DNA from: Kofleriaceae bacterium
Lineage (GTDB): Bacteria > Myxococcota_A > Polyangia > Haliangiales > Haliangiaceae
Length of the DNA: 64,000 nucleotides
Reading direction: 5' to 3'
Assembly: GCA_018058095.1 (NCBI GenBank)
Contig: JAGPCO010000010.1
Location: 1-64,000, forward strand
This document shows, piece after piece, positions 11,522 to 29,172 of this stretch (its first letter is position 1; each line of letters opens with the position of its first letter). The notes beneath the pieces were generated by a model, which had not been told where the DNA came from, did not search any database, and saw only the letters and a program-made list of their open reading frames with translations. The translations under genes and the position numbers were made by a program.

Positions 11522-12241
11522 GTGCCCGCCTTCGACCCTGGCAACCGCCTGATCGCTGCCCTCGACGTCGCCAGCCGTGGCGAGGCCGACGCCCTGCTCG
11601 AGCGCCTGGCCGGGGTGCCGAGCTGGATCAAGCTCGGGCTCGAGCTGTTCTGCGCGACCGGGCCGAGCATCGTCGCCGACGCGGCCCGGGCCGGGCGCCG
11701 GGTCATGCTCGACCTCAAGCTGCACGACATCCCGGAGACGGTGGCGCGGGCGACGGCGCAGGTGGCCGGGCTGGGCGCCGGCCTGCTCACGGTCCACGCC
11801 GCCGGCGGCCACGCCATGCTGGCGGCGGCGGTGGCGGCCGCCCGCGCCGCCGGCGACACCCGGGTCCTGGCGGTGACCGTGTTGACCTCGCTCGACGAGG
11901 CCGACCTGGCCGCCATCGGCGCGATCGGCCCGGCCGAGGCGCTGGTGGTGCGGCGGGCCCAGCTGGCCATCGACGCCGGCTGCGACGGCATCGTCGCCTC
12001 GCCGCGCGAGATCGCGGCGGTGCGAGCCGCGCTCGGCCCCGGGCCGCTCATCGTCACCCCGGGGGTGCGTCCCGCCGGCGCCGCCACCGGCGATCAGAAA
12101 CGCGTCGCCACCCCGACCCAGGCCCGCCTCGACGGCGCCGACCTGGTGGTCGTCGGTCGACCGCTGCGCGACGCCGCCGACCCGGCGGCGGCGGCGCGGG
12201 CCATCGTCGCCGAGCTGGCCGCGGCCGGGAGCACACGCTGA
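11522..12241 (+). CDS. pyrF: Orotidine 5'-phosphate decarboxylase
   Basis: A 239-residue cytoplasmic enzyme for the last step of UMP synthesis (OMP to UMP plus CO2). It begins [18 protein letters not shown]. The catalytic Asp-x-Lys-x-x-Asp is DLKLHD at residues 64-69, followed by IPETVARA. Substrate phosphate-binding motifs are at the end: VTPGVRP, then a residue cluster with [11 protein letters not shown] and [11 protein letters not shown]. The length fits the group I family. GTG 11522 is the best start; no ATG is available nearby. The downstream methyltransferase starts on the last base of its stop (TGATG), so the two are coupled. Confidence 0.95.
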   Translation: MPAFDPGNRLIAALDVASRGEADALLERLAGVPSWIKLGLELFCATGPSIVADAARAGRRVMLDLKLHDIPETVARATAQVAGLGAGLLTVHAAGGHAMLAAAVAAARAAGDTRVLAVTVLTSLDEADLAAIGAIGPAEALVVRRAQLAIDAGCDGIVASPREIAAVRAALGPGPLIVTPGVRPAGAATGDQKRVATPTQARLDGADLVVVGRPLRDAADPAAAARAIVAELAAAGSTR

Positions 12242-13002
12242 TGGCGGCGCGCCACGTCTACGGCATCGGCCCGGTGCGCGAGCTGGTGCGGGCCCGCCCC
12301 GATCGCATCCGCAAGCTGCTGGTCGAGCCCGGCCGGGTCGGGCGCGAGCGGGCCGCCGATCCGGTCGCCCAGCTGGCGATCGACGCCCGCGCCGCCGGCG
12401 TGCTGGTCGAGCTGGCGCCGCGCGATCGGCTCGACCAGCTGGCCGGCCCCGACGCCCGTCACCAGGGCGTCTTGGCCGAGGTCGGCGAGCTCGAGTTCGT
12501 CGATCCCGACGACATGGTCGAGGCCGCGCTGGCGGCCGGGCAGCGGCCGCTCCTGCTGGCGCTCGACGGCGTCGAGGACCCGCGCAACCTCGGCGCCATC
12601 CTGCGCTCGGCTTACCTGCTCGGCGCCCACGGCGTCATCATCCCGGCCAACCGCGCCGCCGGGGTGACCGCGGTGGTCAGCAAGGCCTCGGCCGGGGCGA
12701 GCGAGCTGCTGGCCATCGCCCAGGTCGGAAACCTGGCGCGTGCGCTCGACGCGCTCAAGGAGCGCGGGGTGTGGAACGTCGCCATCCACGCCAGCCCCGA
12801 GGCGCGGCCGCTGGCGCAGATCGACCTGACCTCGCCGGCCTGCCTGGTGCTCGGGGCCGAGGGCAGCGGGGTGCGCCCGCTGGTCGGCAAGCAGTGCGAC
12901 TTCCACGCCATCATCCCGATGGCCCGGACCGGCGTCGGCTCGTTCAACGTCTCGGTCGCCGCGGCGATCGCGCTGTATGAGGTCGCGCGCCAGCGCGGCT
13001 AG
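12241..13002 (+). CDS. rlmB: SpoU/TrmH-family 2'-O-ribose RNA methyltransferase (RlmB-like)
   Basis: A 253-residue protein. The N-terminal substrate-binding domain (residues 1-90) begins VYGIGPVRELV, as in RlmB. The SPOUT catalytic domain shows the three family motifs: motif 1 DPRNLGAILRSA, motif 2 CLVLGAEGSGV and motif 3 GSFNVSVAAAIALYE, which form the trefoil knot that binds S-adenosylmethionine. RlmB methylates the 23S rRNA G2251 ribose in E. coli. A tRNA target cannot be ruled out from sequence alone. The start ATG overlaps the pyrF stop by one base. Confidence 0.9.
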   Translation: MAARHVYGIGPVRELVRARPDRIRKLLVEPGRVGRERAADPVAQLAIDARAAGVLVELAPRDRLDQLAGPDARHQGVLAEVGELEFVDPDDMVEAALAAGQRPLLLALDGVEDPRNLGAILRSAYLLGAHGVIIPANRAAGVTAVVSKASAGASELLAIAQVGNLARALDALKERGVWNVAIHASPEARPLAQIDLTSPACLVLGAEGSGVRPLVGKQCDFHAIIPMARTGVGSFNVSVAAAIALYEVARQRG

Positions 13003-13176
13003 CAGATCCCACGCCGTTCACGCCCGCAAAGTTGTGTCAGCCGGCTCGCACATTCCAGCCGACGAGTAGCGCCCTCTCCGTCGGAGAATCGGCTCCGTCC
13101 GCAGCCGCGGGTCGCCTCGATGGCGGCGGGGGTTTTGGCTTGCACCCGTCGAGACCGTGGGCGACTGTCGTCGTCT

Positions 13177-15297
<2,121 letters not shown>

Positions 15298-15307
15298 GGC
15301 GGGGGCG

Positions 15308-16396
15308 TCAGTCGCCCAGGTTGATGCCGATGGCGCGCGCGGTCTTGACCAGCTCGCCGTTGGGATCGACCAGCTTGAGCTTCTTGACCGCGGTCTCGAT
15401 CGGCTTGGCCACCATGCGGCCGTTGTCGAGGGCGGCGACGTGGCCGAACTTGCCGTCGGCGATGAGGTCGACCGCCTTGACGCCGTAGCGGGTCGCCAGC
15501 TCGCGGTCGAACGCACACGGCGCGCCGCCGCGCTGGACGTGGCCGAGCACGGTGGTTCGCACCTCGTACTCGGTGCGGGCGCTGATGGCGTCGGCCAGGC
15601 GCTGACCGGCGCCGCCCAGCTTCTCCTGCTTGGTGGCGTCGCCGGCCTCGACCACCGCGTGGCCGCCGCCCTTGGGCCGGGCGCCCTCGGCGACGACGAC
15701 GATCGAGTACGACACGCCGCGGCCGTGCCGCTTGTGAAACGCCGCGCACACCGCGTCGACGTCGTACTCGATCTCGGGGATGAGCACGACGTGGGCGCCG
15801 CCGGCCAGGCCGGCCACCAGCGCGATCCAGCCGGCGTAGCGGCCCATGACCTCGACGATCATGATGCGCTCGTGGCTTTCGGCGGTGGTCTGCAGCCGCT
15901 CGAGCGCACCCACCACCACCTCGACCGCGGTCTGGAAGCCGACGGTGTAGTCGGTCGCCTCGAGGTCGTTGTCGATGGTCTTGGGCACGCCGACGATGCG
16001 CTTGGCGCCCTTGTCGATGAACTTCTTGGCGAACGACATGGTGCCGTCGCCGCCGACGACGATGAGGCCGTGCAGGTCGAGCTTGGCCAGGTTGGCCATA
16101 CACCGGGCCGACACGTCGTGGATCTCGACCCGGCCGTCGGGCAGCTTGACCGGGTAGGCGAACGGGTTGGCCCGGTTCGACGAGCCGAGCATGGTGCCGC
16201 CGCGGGCCAGGACGTGGGCCACGCTGGCGGGCGCCAGGTCGACGTACTCCTGCTCGTACAGGCCCTCGAAGCCGTTGCGGATGCCGACCACCTCCCAGCC
16301 GTGGGTGGAGTCAGCGTGCAGGGTCACCGCCCGGATGACGCCATTGAGCCCGGGGCAGTCGCCGCCGCCGGTGAGGATGCCGATACGTCTGCTCAT
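15308..16396 (-). CDS. pfkA: 6-phosphofructokinase
   Basis: A 362-residue cytoplasmic glycolytic enzyme that phosphorylates fructose 6-phosphate. The N-terminal GILTGGGDCPGLN is the nucleotide loop. GGDGT at 115-119 and PKTIDND at 138-144 are the two positions used to predict the phosphoryl donor. Gly in GGDGT is typical of ATP enzymes and Lys in PKTIDND of PPi enzymes, so this is the mixed Gly/Lys type found mostly in ATP-using members. MGRYAGW and GHVQRGG are substrate and effector motifs. ATG 16396 lies 6 nt after TAATCT. The gene converges with recQ, with 10 bp between the stops. Confidence 0.95.
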   Translation of the reverse strand: MSRRIGILTGGGDCPGLNGVIRAVTLHADSTHGWEVVGIRNGFEGLYEQEYVDLAPASVAHVLARGGTMLGSSNRANPFAYPVKLPDGRVEIHDVSARCMANLAKLDLHGLIVVGGDGTMSFAKKFIDKGAKRIVGVPKTIDNDLEATDYTVGFQTAVEVVVGALERLQTTAESHERIMIVEVMGRYAGWIALVAGLAGGAHVVLIPEIEYDVDAVCAAFHKRHGRGVSYSIVVVAEGARPKGGGHAVVEAGDATKQEKLGGAGQRLADAISARTEYEVRTTVLGHVQRGGAPCAFDRELATRYGVKAVDLIADGKFGHVAALDNGRMVAKPIETAVKKLKLVDPNGELVKTARAIGINLGD

Positions 16397-16402
16397 GTTC
16401 CG

Positions 16403-16408
16403 AGATTA
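16403..16408 (-). promoter_or_regulatory. Putative -10 box (TAATCT) for pfkA
   Basis: TAATCT on the minus strand is 6 nt from the pfkA ATG (CGGAAC between). An overlapping CATAAT register one step upstream would give a gap of 8. There is no SD sequence. Confidence 0.5.
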
Positions 16409-16590
16409 TGCCCGGGTGGCAGATCGCCTGCCGGCCGCCCCGTGGCCTTTCGTCGCCGCGCGGGCCACCTCCGGCGCCGGCGTGCGTGCATCCGACCCGC
16501 CGCGGACGGGCCTCAGTGATCGCCTGAGTCCGTGCTCAGAACGTGCGGGTCGCCTTTACTTCACGCCCGGCCTCGTGATGATCGTGGGCG

Positions 16591-17172
16591 ATGGGTCGTC
16601 TCGAAGGTCTCGACGTCGTTCGCTCCAAGATCCACGGCTACGGCGTGGTCGCTCGTCGCCCGTTCAAGAAGGGCGACATCCTGTGTTACGGCGACGGGGT
16701 GCTGTGGCGTGACGCCGACGAGTTCGACGACACCTACGCCCTGCTGGTGCCGGGCTACGAGCGGGCCGCCGACGGCAGCGAGGGCCCGCCGCTGTTCTGG
16801 GACCTGGCCGACCAGACCCGGTGGATCAACCACTCGTGCGAGCCCAACACCGAGGTCGACACCCGGTGGGACGCGGCCGAGGGCACGGTCATCGCCTGGT
16901 GGTACGCGCTGCGCGACATCGCCCCCGGCGAGGAGCTGGCCTACGACTACGGCTTTGCCGCCGAGGTGGCCGAGCCGTGCGCGTGTGGGGTGCCGACCTG
17001 CCGCGGGGTGATCGTCGACGACGACCCGGAAGACCTGCGCGCGCTGGCGCCGGAGCTGCGGGCCCGCCTGCGCGCCGACCTGGCGCTGATCGCCGCCGGC
17101 GGCCCGGCCCCGGCCCCGGCCCCGGCGGCGGTGGCGGCGACGCCGGCGCGCGCCCCGGAGCCGCGGCCGTGA
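16591..17172 (+). CDS. SET-domain protein (putative protein-lysine methyltransferase)
   Basis: A 193-residue protein. The SET core begins with IHGYGVVARRPFKKGD (residues 14-29), has the pseudoknot motif RWINHSCEPN at 77-86 and the catalytic ELAYDY at 115-120, then a post-SET zinc motif with Cys130, Cys132 and Cys137 (CACGVPTCRG). A Pro/Ala-rich tail of about 35 residues follows. SET enzymes transfer methyl groups from S-adenosylmethionine to lysines. Bacterial examples are scattered and their targets mostly unknown. Its TGA overlaps the GTG of the next gene, a demethylating-type flavoprotein, so the two are made together. ATG 16591 follows TTTACT by 30 nt. Confidence 0.9.
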   Translation: MGRLEGLDVVRSKIHGYGVVARRPFKKGDILCYGDGVLWRDADEFDDTYALLVPGYERAADGSEGPPLFWDLADQTRWINHSCEPNTEVDTRWDAAEGTVIAWWYALRDIAPGEELAYDYGFAAEVAEPCACGVPTCRGVIVDDDPEDLRALAPELRARLRADLALIAAGGPAPAPAPAAVAATPARAPEPRP

Positions 17173-19661
17173 CCGCGGCGCCGACCGCGACGGTGCCGGC
17201 CCGGGCCCGGGTCGTGGTCATCGGCGGCGGCGTCATCGGCTGCTCGGTCGCCTACCACCTCGGCCTGCTCGGCTGGACCGACGTGGTCCTGGTCGAACGC
17301 GACCGCCTCACCTCCGGCACCACCTGGCACGCCGCCGGCCTGATGGTGACCTTCGGCTCGACCTCCGAGACCTCGACTGAGATGCGCAAATACACGCGCG
17401 ACCTGTACGCGCGGCTCGAGGCCGAGACCGGGCAGAACACCGGGTTCAAGCCGGTCGGCTTCATCGAGGTCGCGAGCGATCGCGACCGCCTCGAGGAGTA
17501 CCGCCGGGTCTCGGCCTTCAACCGCCTGTGCGGCATCGACGTGCAGGAGCTGTCGCCGCGCCAGGTCGGGGACCTGTTCCCGCTGGCCAAGATCGACGAC
17601 CTCCTGGCCGGGTTCTACGTGCCGCAGGACGGCCGGGTCGATCCGGTCGGCGTGACCATGGCCCTGGCCAAGGGCGCGCGCCAGCGCGGCGTGTCGATCG
17701 TCGAGAACGTCGCCGTGACCGGGGTGACCTCGGCCGGCGGCGCGGTGACCGGGGTGACCACCACGGCCGGGCCGATCGCCTGCGAGGTGGTGGTCAACTG
17801 CGCCGGCATGTGGGCCCGCCAGCTCGGCGCCACCAGCGGCATCACCATCCCCAACCAGGCGGCCGAGCACTACTACCTCATCACCGAGCGGGTGCCGGGC
17901 CTGTCGCCCGACCACCCGGTGCTGGAGGACCCAGGGTCGTACGGCTACTTCCGCGAGGAGGTCGGCGGCCTGATGATCGGCCTGTTCGAGCCGGTGTGTG
18001 CGCCCTGGCAGGTCGGCCGCATCCCCGACGACTTCTCGTTCGGCGAGATCCAGCCCGACTGGGACCGGATGGGGCCGTACCTCGAGAAGGCCATGGCCCG
18101 CGTGCCCATCAGCAGCGAGGTCGGCATCAAGAAGTTCTTCTGCGGGCCGGAGAGCTTCACGCCCGACCTGCGCCCGATCGTCGGCGAGGCGCCCGAGCTC
18201 AAGAACTACTTCGTCGCCGCCGGCCTCAACTCGATCGGCATCCTCACCGGCGGCGGCCTGGGCCGGGTCATGGCGCACTGGATCACCACCGGCCAGCCCG
18301 ACGTCGACGTCACCGGCATGCACATCGACCGGCTGCAGCCGTACCAGACCACGCCGGCGTACCGGCGCACCCGCACGGTCGAGGCGCTCGGCCTGGTCTA
18401 CGCCTGCCACTATCCGTTCAAGTCGCTGTCGACCGCGCGCGACGCCAAGCGCTCGCCCATCCACGCCCAGCTGGTCGGGCAGGGCGCCTCGTTCCGCGAC
18501 GTGTCGGGCTGGGAGGGCGCCGACTGGTACGCGCCCGAGCTGGCGGCGTCGCTGGCCGGGCGCGCGCCCGACCCCGGCCCGCTCGGCTTCGGCCGGCCCG
18601 ACTGGTTCCCGCGCTGGGCCGCCGAGCACCGGGCCGCGCGCGAGGGCGTCATCCTCATGGACATGTCGTTCATGGCCAAGTTCCACGTCGAGGGCAAGGA
18701 CGCCGGGCGCCGGCTCGACTGGATCTCCGGCGGCGCGGTCGACGGCGCGCCCGGCACGATCACCTACACGCAGTGGCTCAATGCCGGCGGCACGCTCGAG
18801 GCCGACCTGACCGTGACCAAGCTGGCCGACGATCGCTTCTGGGTGGTGGCGTCGGACACCGCGCATCGCCATGCGCTGACCTGGATGCGCCGGCACTTCG
18901 ACGGCCACCACGCCTTCGTCGCCGACGTCACCTCGGGCTGGGCCCAGCTCAACGTGCAGGGCCCGCGCTCACGCGCGCTGCTGGCCAAGGTCACCTCGGC
19001 CGACATGAGCAACGAGGCGTTCCCGTTCCGGGCCGCCCGCACCATCGACATCGGCTTCGCCCAGGTCCTGTGCGTGCGTATCACCTACCTGGGCGAGCTC
19101 GGCTACGAGCTGTACATCCCGGCCGAGCAGGCCGCGCACGTGTACCAGCACCTGGTCGCGGCCGGGGCCGAGCTGGGGCTGGTCCACGCCGGCCTCAAGG
19201 CGCTGGCCAGCCTGCGCCTGGAGAAGGGCTACCGCGACTACGGCCACGACATCGACAACACCGACTCGCCGCTCGAGGCCGGGCTCGGCTTCGCGCTCGA
19301 CCTCAAGAAGCCGGGCGGCTTCCTCGGCAAGGACGCGGTGCTGGCGCGCAAGGCGGCTGGGCCGCTGTGGCGCCGCCTGGTGTCGGTCGTGGTGCTCGAC
19401 CCGGCGCCGCTGATGTTCCACGCCGAGGTCGTGTACCGGGGCGATCGCCCGTGCGGTTACCTGCGCGCCGCCTCGTACGGCCACACCCTGGGCGGCGCGG
19501 TCGGCCTGGCCATGGTCGACAGCGGCGACCCGACGGTGGCGGTCGACGGCAAGTTCCTCGACGGCGCGCCGTGGTCGGTCGACATCGCCGGCACGCGGTA
19601 TCCGTGCCGGGTCTCGCTCAAGCCGCTGTACGACCCCGACAACACCAAGATCAAGGCGTAG
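17169..19661 (+). CDS. FAD-dependent dimethylglycine/sarcosine dehydrogenase-like oxidoreductase with GcvT domains
   Basis: An 830-residue protein with two halves. Residues 1-400 are a DAO-type flavoprotein domain: the FAD dinucleotide motif VVIGGGVIGCSVAYHL (G19-G24) and the GTTWHAAGL motif, whose His54 matches the His that carries covalent FAD in mammalian dimethylglycine and sarcosine dehydrogenases. Residues about 440-830 are the GcvT aminomethyltransferase and C-terminal barrel domains, which bind tetrahydrofolate and capture the oxidised methyl group. Typical chemistry is N-demethylation of N-methylglycines. The start GTG overlaps the SET gene stop. The true substrate is not fixed by sequence. 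Confidence 0.9.
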   Translation: MTAAPTATVPARARVVVIGGGVIGCSVAYHLGLLGWTDVVLVERDRLTSGTTWHAAGLMVTFGSTSETSTEMRKYTRDLYARLEAETGQNTGFKPVGFIEVASDRDRLEEYRRVSAFNRLCGIDVQELSPRQVGDLFPLAKIDDLLAGFYVPQDGRVDPVGVTMALAKGARQRGVSIVENVAVTGVTSAGGAVTGVTTTAGPIACEVVVNCAGMWARQLGATSGITIPNQAAEHYYLITERVPGLSPDHPVLEDPGSYGYFREEVGGLMIGLFEPVCAPWQVGRIPDDFSFGEIQPDWDRMGPYLEKAMARVPISSEVGIKKFFCGPESFTPDLRPIVGEAPELKNYFVAAGLNSIGILTGGGLGRVMAHWITTGQPDVDVTGMHIDRLQPYQTTPAYRRTRTVEALGLVYACHYPFKSLSTARDAKRSPIHAQLVGQGASFRDVSGWEGADWYAPELAASLAGRAPDPGPLGFGRPDWFPRWAAEHRAAREGVILMDMSFMAKFHVEGKDAGRRLDWISGGAVDGAPGTITYTQWLNAGGTLEADLTVTKLADDRFWVVASDTAHRHALTWMRRHFDGHHAFVADVTSGWAQLNVQGPRSRALLAKVTSADMSNEAFPFRAARTIDIGFAQVLCVRITYLGELGYELYIPAEQAAHVYQHLVAAGAELGLVHAGLKALASLRLEKGYRDYGHDIDNTDSPLEAGLGFALDLKKPGGFLGKDAVLARKAAGPLWRRLVSVVVLDPAPLMFHAEVVYRGDRPCGYLRAASYGHTLGGAVGLAMVDSGDPTVAVDGKFLDGAPWSVDIAGTRYPCRVSLKPLYDPDNTKIKA

Positions 19662-19663
19662 CG

Positions 19664-19774
19664 CTAGTCCCCTGGAAACGTGATCGTTCGCAGAACCGGC
19701 GACGGGTTTCGCCCGCGAGATCGATCGCTTGCGCGACACGCCGACGCTGAAGAATCACGTTTCCAGGGGACTAG
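19664..19774. repeat. 111-bp element with perfect 21-bp terminal inverted repeats
   Basis: The left arm at 19664-19684 (starting CTAGTCCCCTGGAAACG) is the exact reverse complement of the right arm at 19754-19774. The 69-bp centre has no open frame. Both ends are CTAG, and the right CTAG is shared with the next palindrome. The shape is that of a miniature inverted-repeat element; no transposase is present in the window. It could also act as a strong hairpin downstream of the flavoprotein gene, whose stop is 2 bp away. Confidence 0.75.
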
Positions 19775-19801
19775 CAGGCTGCTGAGAAAGCAGCCTGCTA
19801 G
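19771..19801. repeat. Perfect 13-bp inverted repeat, 5-nt loop (CTAGCAGGCTGCT hairpin)
   Basis: Arms at 19771-19783 and 19789-19801 pair perfectly around GAGAA. It is part of the dispersed CTAGCAGG repeat family and may serve as a terminator between the convergent genes, although only a short T run (CATTTT) follows. Confidence 0.8.
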
Positions 19802-19884
19802 TCATTTTCGGTCTCGCAGCCTGCTGAAAACACGGAGCCCGTCCCGTCGGCAGGAGCCGCCGGTACGGGTTTTTCAGCAGCCTG

Positions 19885-19888
<4 letters not shown>
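19790..19888. repeat. Dispersed palindromic repeat, copy 1
   Basis: This sequence is homologous along about 95 bp to the copy at 57101-57197. It holds two near-inverted arms (GCAGCCTGCTGAAAA at 19816-19830 and its near complement ending at 19885) around an identical core reading CCCGTCCCGTCGGCAGGAG. The last CTAG contains the stop codon (TAG on the minus strand, 19885-19887) of the sensor kinase gene. Confidence 0.8.
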
Positions 19889-22308
<2,420 letters not shown>

Positions 22309-22317
22309 CTCGGCTCG

Positions 22318-22323
22318 AGTGTA
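22318..22323 (-). promoter_or_regulatory. Putative -10 box (TACACT) for the hybrid kinase gene
   Basis: TACACT on the minus strand is 9 nt upstream of GTG 22308. The site supports that start; the in-frame sequence further upstream contains no ATG or GTG. Confidence 0.4.
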
Positions 22324-22401
22324 CTCCAGCCAGCCGACGCCGGGCGGGCCACGGTCCGCGCACGCGGTCCGACGCCGACCTACACGCCGGGCCGGGGTCG
22401 C

Positions 22402-24129
<1,728 letters not shown>

Positions 24130-24138
24130 GGCGGCCGG

Positions 24139-24144
24139 ACCATA
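24139..24144 (-). promoter_or_regulatory. Putative -10 box (TATGGT) for argS
   Basis: TATGGT on the minus strand is 9 nt upstream of ATG 24129. It is the same hexamer as that before the TPR-zincin gene. There is no SD. Confidence 0.4.
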
Positions 24145-24236
24145 CACGAACCGCGCCAGCAACCGCGTGCGCGACCCGGTGGTGGTTGTGGTGCGGGCCG
24201 GCGGCGCGATCACGGGGAGTTCTGGCCGCCGTCGAA

Positions 24237-24266
24237 TTGACCACCCCGCAAGTTCGGTGATTTAAT
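24237..24266 (+). promoter_or_regulatory. Sigma-70-type promoter for the response regulator operon
   Basis: TTGACC at 24237-24242 and TTTAAT at 24261-24266 are 18 nt apart. This is one of the best -35/-10 pairs in the window. It would give a leader of about 105 nt before ATG 24379, in contrast to the leaderless-type starts nearby. Confidence 0.55.
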
Positions 24267-24378
24267 GCGATTACTGAAACCGGGGGACACGGGCTCTGCC
24301 CGCGTCGCATCCCCGGCCGCCGATGCGACGACACGTCGAAGCCACGGGCGGAGAGCCACGGGCAAGCGAAGGACACCG

Positions 24379-25344
24379 ATGAGCAAGATCATTCTCTGTG
24401 CGGACGACAGCGTCACCATGCAGAAGGTCGCGGAGATCACCTTCAAGTCGACCGACTTCACCTACGTCGGCGCGCGCAGCGTCGACGAGGCGCTGGAGAA
24501 GGCCCGGGCGCAGAAGCCGGCCCTGGTCCTGGCCGACGCGGTGATGCAGGGCAAGTCGGGCTACGACCTGTGCCTGGCCCTCAAGCAAGACGGCAAGCTG
24601 GCCGACGTGCCGGTCGTGATCCTGTGCGGCAACTCGGCGCCGTTCGACACCGGTCGCGGCGCGCAGGTCGGCGCCGATGGCACCCTGGCCAAGCCGTGGG
24701 ACACCCAGGTCATGCTCGAGAAGTGCCTCGAGTTCGTCGAGAAGGCTAAGGCGGGCACGGTCAAGCCGGGCCAGGCCGCTCCGGCCGCGACGCCGATGGC
24801 CTCGGCCAAGCCGGCGCCCGCGCCGGTCGCCGCCGCGCCCGCGCCGATCTCCGCCCCAGCGCCCGCCGCCGCCAAGCCGGCGCCGCCGCGCTCGGCGACG
24901 ATCATGGGGATGCCGACCATCAAGCTCCCGGGCGGCGGGACCGGCCCGGCCCCGGCTCCGGTCGCGCCCGCGCCCGTCGCCCCGGCTCCGGCCCCGGCGA
25001 TGAAGGGTCCGGCCCCGGTCGCCGCGGCCCCGGTCGCCGCTGCTCCTGCTCCGGCGGCCGCTGCCGCCGCCAACCTCGGCCTCGCCTTCGCCGGCTCGGC
25101 CCGCGCTCCCATGGTGAGTGGAATGCCGAGCAAGAAGTCCCAGATCGTCGAGCGCACGCTGGCCCGGATGAGCGAGCGCCTGGCCGAGGCCTCGGGCCTG
25201 GCCGTGGGTAGCCCGGAGCTGGCCGGCCTGCTGCGCCTGTCGACCGAGGTGGTGGAGCGGGTGGTGTGGGAGGTCGTGCCGGAGCTGGCCGAGCAGATCA
25301 TCCGCGAGAACCTGGCCGAGCTGACCGCCCGCCGCGCCAACTGA
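24379..25344 (+). CDS. Response regulator with Ala/Pro-rich linker and conserved C-terminal helix
   Basis: A 321-residue cytoplasmic protein. Residues 1-120 form a CheY-like receiver: acidic pair in ADDS, the phospho-acceptor Asp in VLADAVMQGKSGYD, and the conserved Lys in LAKPWD. The Thr/Ser switch position reads LCGNS. A long low-complexity Ala/Pro/Lys linker (about 130-255) follows. The last 70 residues are helical and end VVERVVWEVVPELAEQIIRENL, a tail seen on regulators of deltaproteobacteria and Myxococcota that lack a DNA-binding domain. It is probably a protein-protein output element, perhaps in motility or polarity; that is inference. The start is set by the preceding leader and promoter. 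Confidence 0.85.
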   Translation: MSKIILCADDSVTMQKVAEITFKSTDFTYVGARSVDEALEKARAQKPALVLADAVMQGKSGYDLCLALKQDGKLADVPVVILCGNSAPFDTGRGAQVGADGTLAKPWDTQVMLEKCLEFVEKAKAGTVKPGQAAPAATPMASAKPAPAPVAAAPAPISAPAPAAAKPAPPRSATIMGMPTIKLPGGGTGPAPAPVAPAPVAPAPAPAMKGPAPVAAAPVAAAPAPAAAAAANLGLAFAGSARAPMVSGMPSKKSQIVERTLARMSERLAEASGLAVGSPELAGLLRLSTEVVERVVWEVVPELAEQIIRENLAELTARRAN

Positions 25345-25364
25345 GCGGGGCGAGGGACGCGGGC

Positions 25365-25649
25365 ATGCGCGCCGCCGTGCGCCAGGTGGTCGTGGCGCTG
25401 CTGGGCGCCACGCTCGGGCTGGCCGCCTGTGGCGGCAAGGTCGCGCCAGGCGGGCCGGTCGCCCCGGCTGACCCAGGTGGGCCCGGCGAGGTGTTCGACT
25501 GCTGCTGCTTCGCTGGCGAGGGCTCGGTCGAGCCGATGGAGCGCGCCGCCTGCACCGAGCTCGGCGGCGAGTGCCTCGAGGACGGCGAGCGGTGCGGGGC
25601 CTCCGAGGCGGGTGGTGACCACGACGACGGCGATCCGGGCGAGTACTGA
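25365..25649 (+). CDS. Small Cys-rich lipoprotein
   Basis: A 94-residue protein. Start ATG 25365 gives MRAAVRQVVVALLGATLGLAAC, with the lipid Cys at 22. A Gly/Pro linker is followed by a small domain with a CCC triplet (FDCCCFAG), then Cys in RAACTEL, GGECLED and ERCGAS, which probably form disulfides. The tail is acidic (HDDGDPGEY). It lies 20 bp after the response regulator gene and is probably in the same transcript. No family was recognised. Confidence 0.65.
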   Translation: MRAAVRQVVVALLGATLGLAACGGKVAPGGPVAPADPGGPGEVFDCCCFAGEGSVEPMERAACTELGGECLEDGERCGASEAGGDHDDGDPGEY

Positions 25650-25756
25650 GCTAGCCTGGACCGCGCGACGCTGGTGAGGGGGCGCCGACGGCGGCCCTGG
25701 TCGAAGCGCGCCGCCAGGGGCGGGCGACGCCCGCCGCCGCGCCGACGGTGGTGTGG

Positions 25757-25762
25757 TAGCGT
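25757..25762 (+). promoter_or_regulatory. Putative -10 box (TAGCGT) for valS
   Basis: TAGCGT is 9 nt upstream of ATG 25772 with no SD sequence. The short 5' end leaves no room for a T-box leader. Confidence 0.45.
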
Positions 25763-25771
25763 CCCGGCGAA

Positions 25772-28563
<2,792 letters not shown>

Positions 28564-28567
<4 letters not shown>

Positions 28568-29172
28568 CCATGCACACCACCCCGACCTCCCCGCTGTCGG
28601 CGCACCGCGCCGTCGTCCTCGTCATCGACGTGCAGGAGCGCCTGTGCGCGGCCATGCCGCCGGCGGTGGCCGACGCCGTCATCCGCAACACCTCGACGCT
28701 GGTGGCGACCGCGGCCCGGTTCGATCTGCCAGTGATCGTCAGCCAGCAGTACCCGCGGGGGCTCGGGCCGACCGTGGCCGCGCTCGAGGACGTGCTAGCG
28801 ACCCTGCCGACGCCGGCGCGCCGGCTCGACAAGCTCGAGTTCTCGGTCGGCCGCGAGCCGGCCTTCTCGACCTGGGCGACCGAGCTGGCCCGGGCCGGGC
28901 GCGACCAGTGGCTGGTCACCGGCATGGAGACCCACGTCTGCGTCCTGCAGTCGGTGCGCGACCTCCTGGCCGCGCAGCCCGGCGGCCGCCCGGCCGAGGT
29001 CGGCCTGGTGGTCGACGCCGCGTGCAGCCGGAGCAAGGGCAACTGGCGGGTCGGCCTGGGCCTGGCCGAGCGCGCCGGCGCCAGCCTGAGCTCGACCGAG
29101 ACCGCGCTGTTCGAGCTGCTCGGCCGTGCCGGCACCGACGACTTCAAGGCGCTCAGCAAGCTCATCCGCTAG
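28564..29172 (+). CDS. Isochorismatase-like cysteine hydrolase
   Basis: A 202-residue cytoplasmic enzyme of the isochorismatase/nicotinamidase superfamily. The catalytic triad is visible as Asp22 (VLVIDVQE), Lys90 (RRLDKLEFS) and Cys126 (METHVCVLQS). The family includes hydrolases of isochorismate, nicotinamide, N-carbamoylsarcosine and others. The ycaC-like subgroup has the same short form, so the substrate is not determined. The start at 28564 overlaps the valS stop (ATGA); a second ATG lies 6 nt on. The TAG stop begins a repeat copy (CTAGCGGGATGCTGAAG). Confidence 0.88.

Noticed and set aside
24130-24378. Riboswitch or T-box in the leader of the response regulator
   Set aside because: The leader of about 105 nt shows no conserved riboswitch core that I can recognise; it appears to be ordinary untranslated sequence after a sigma-70 promoter.
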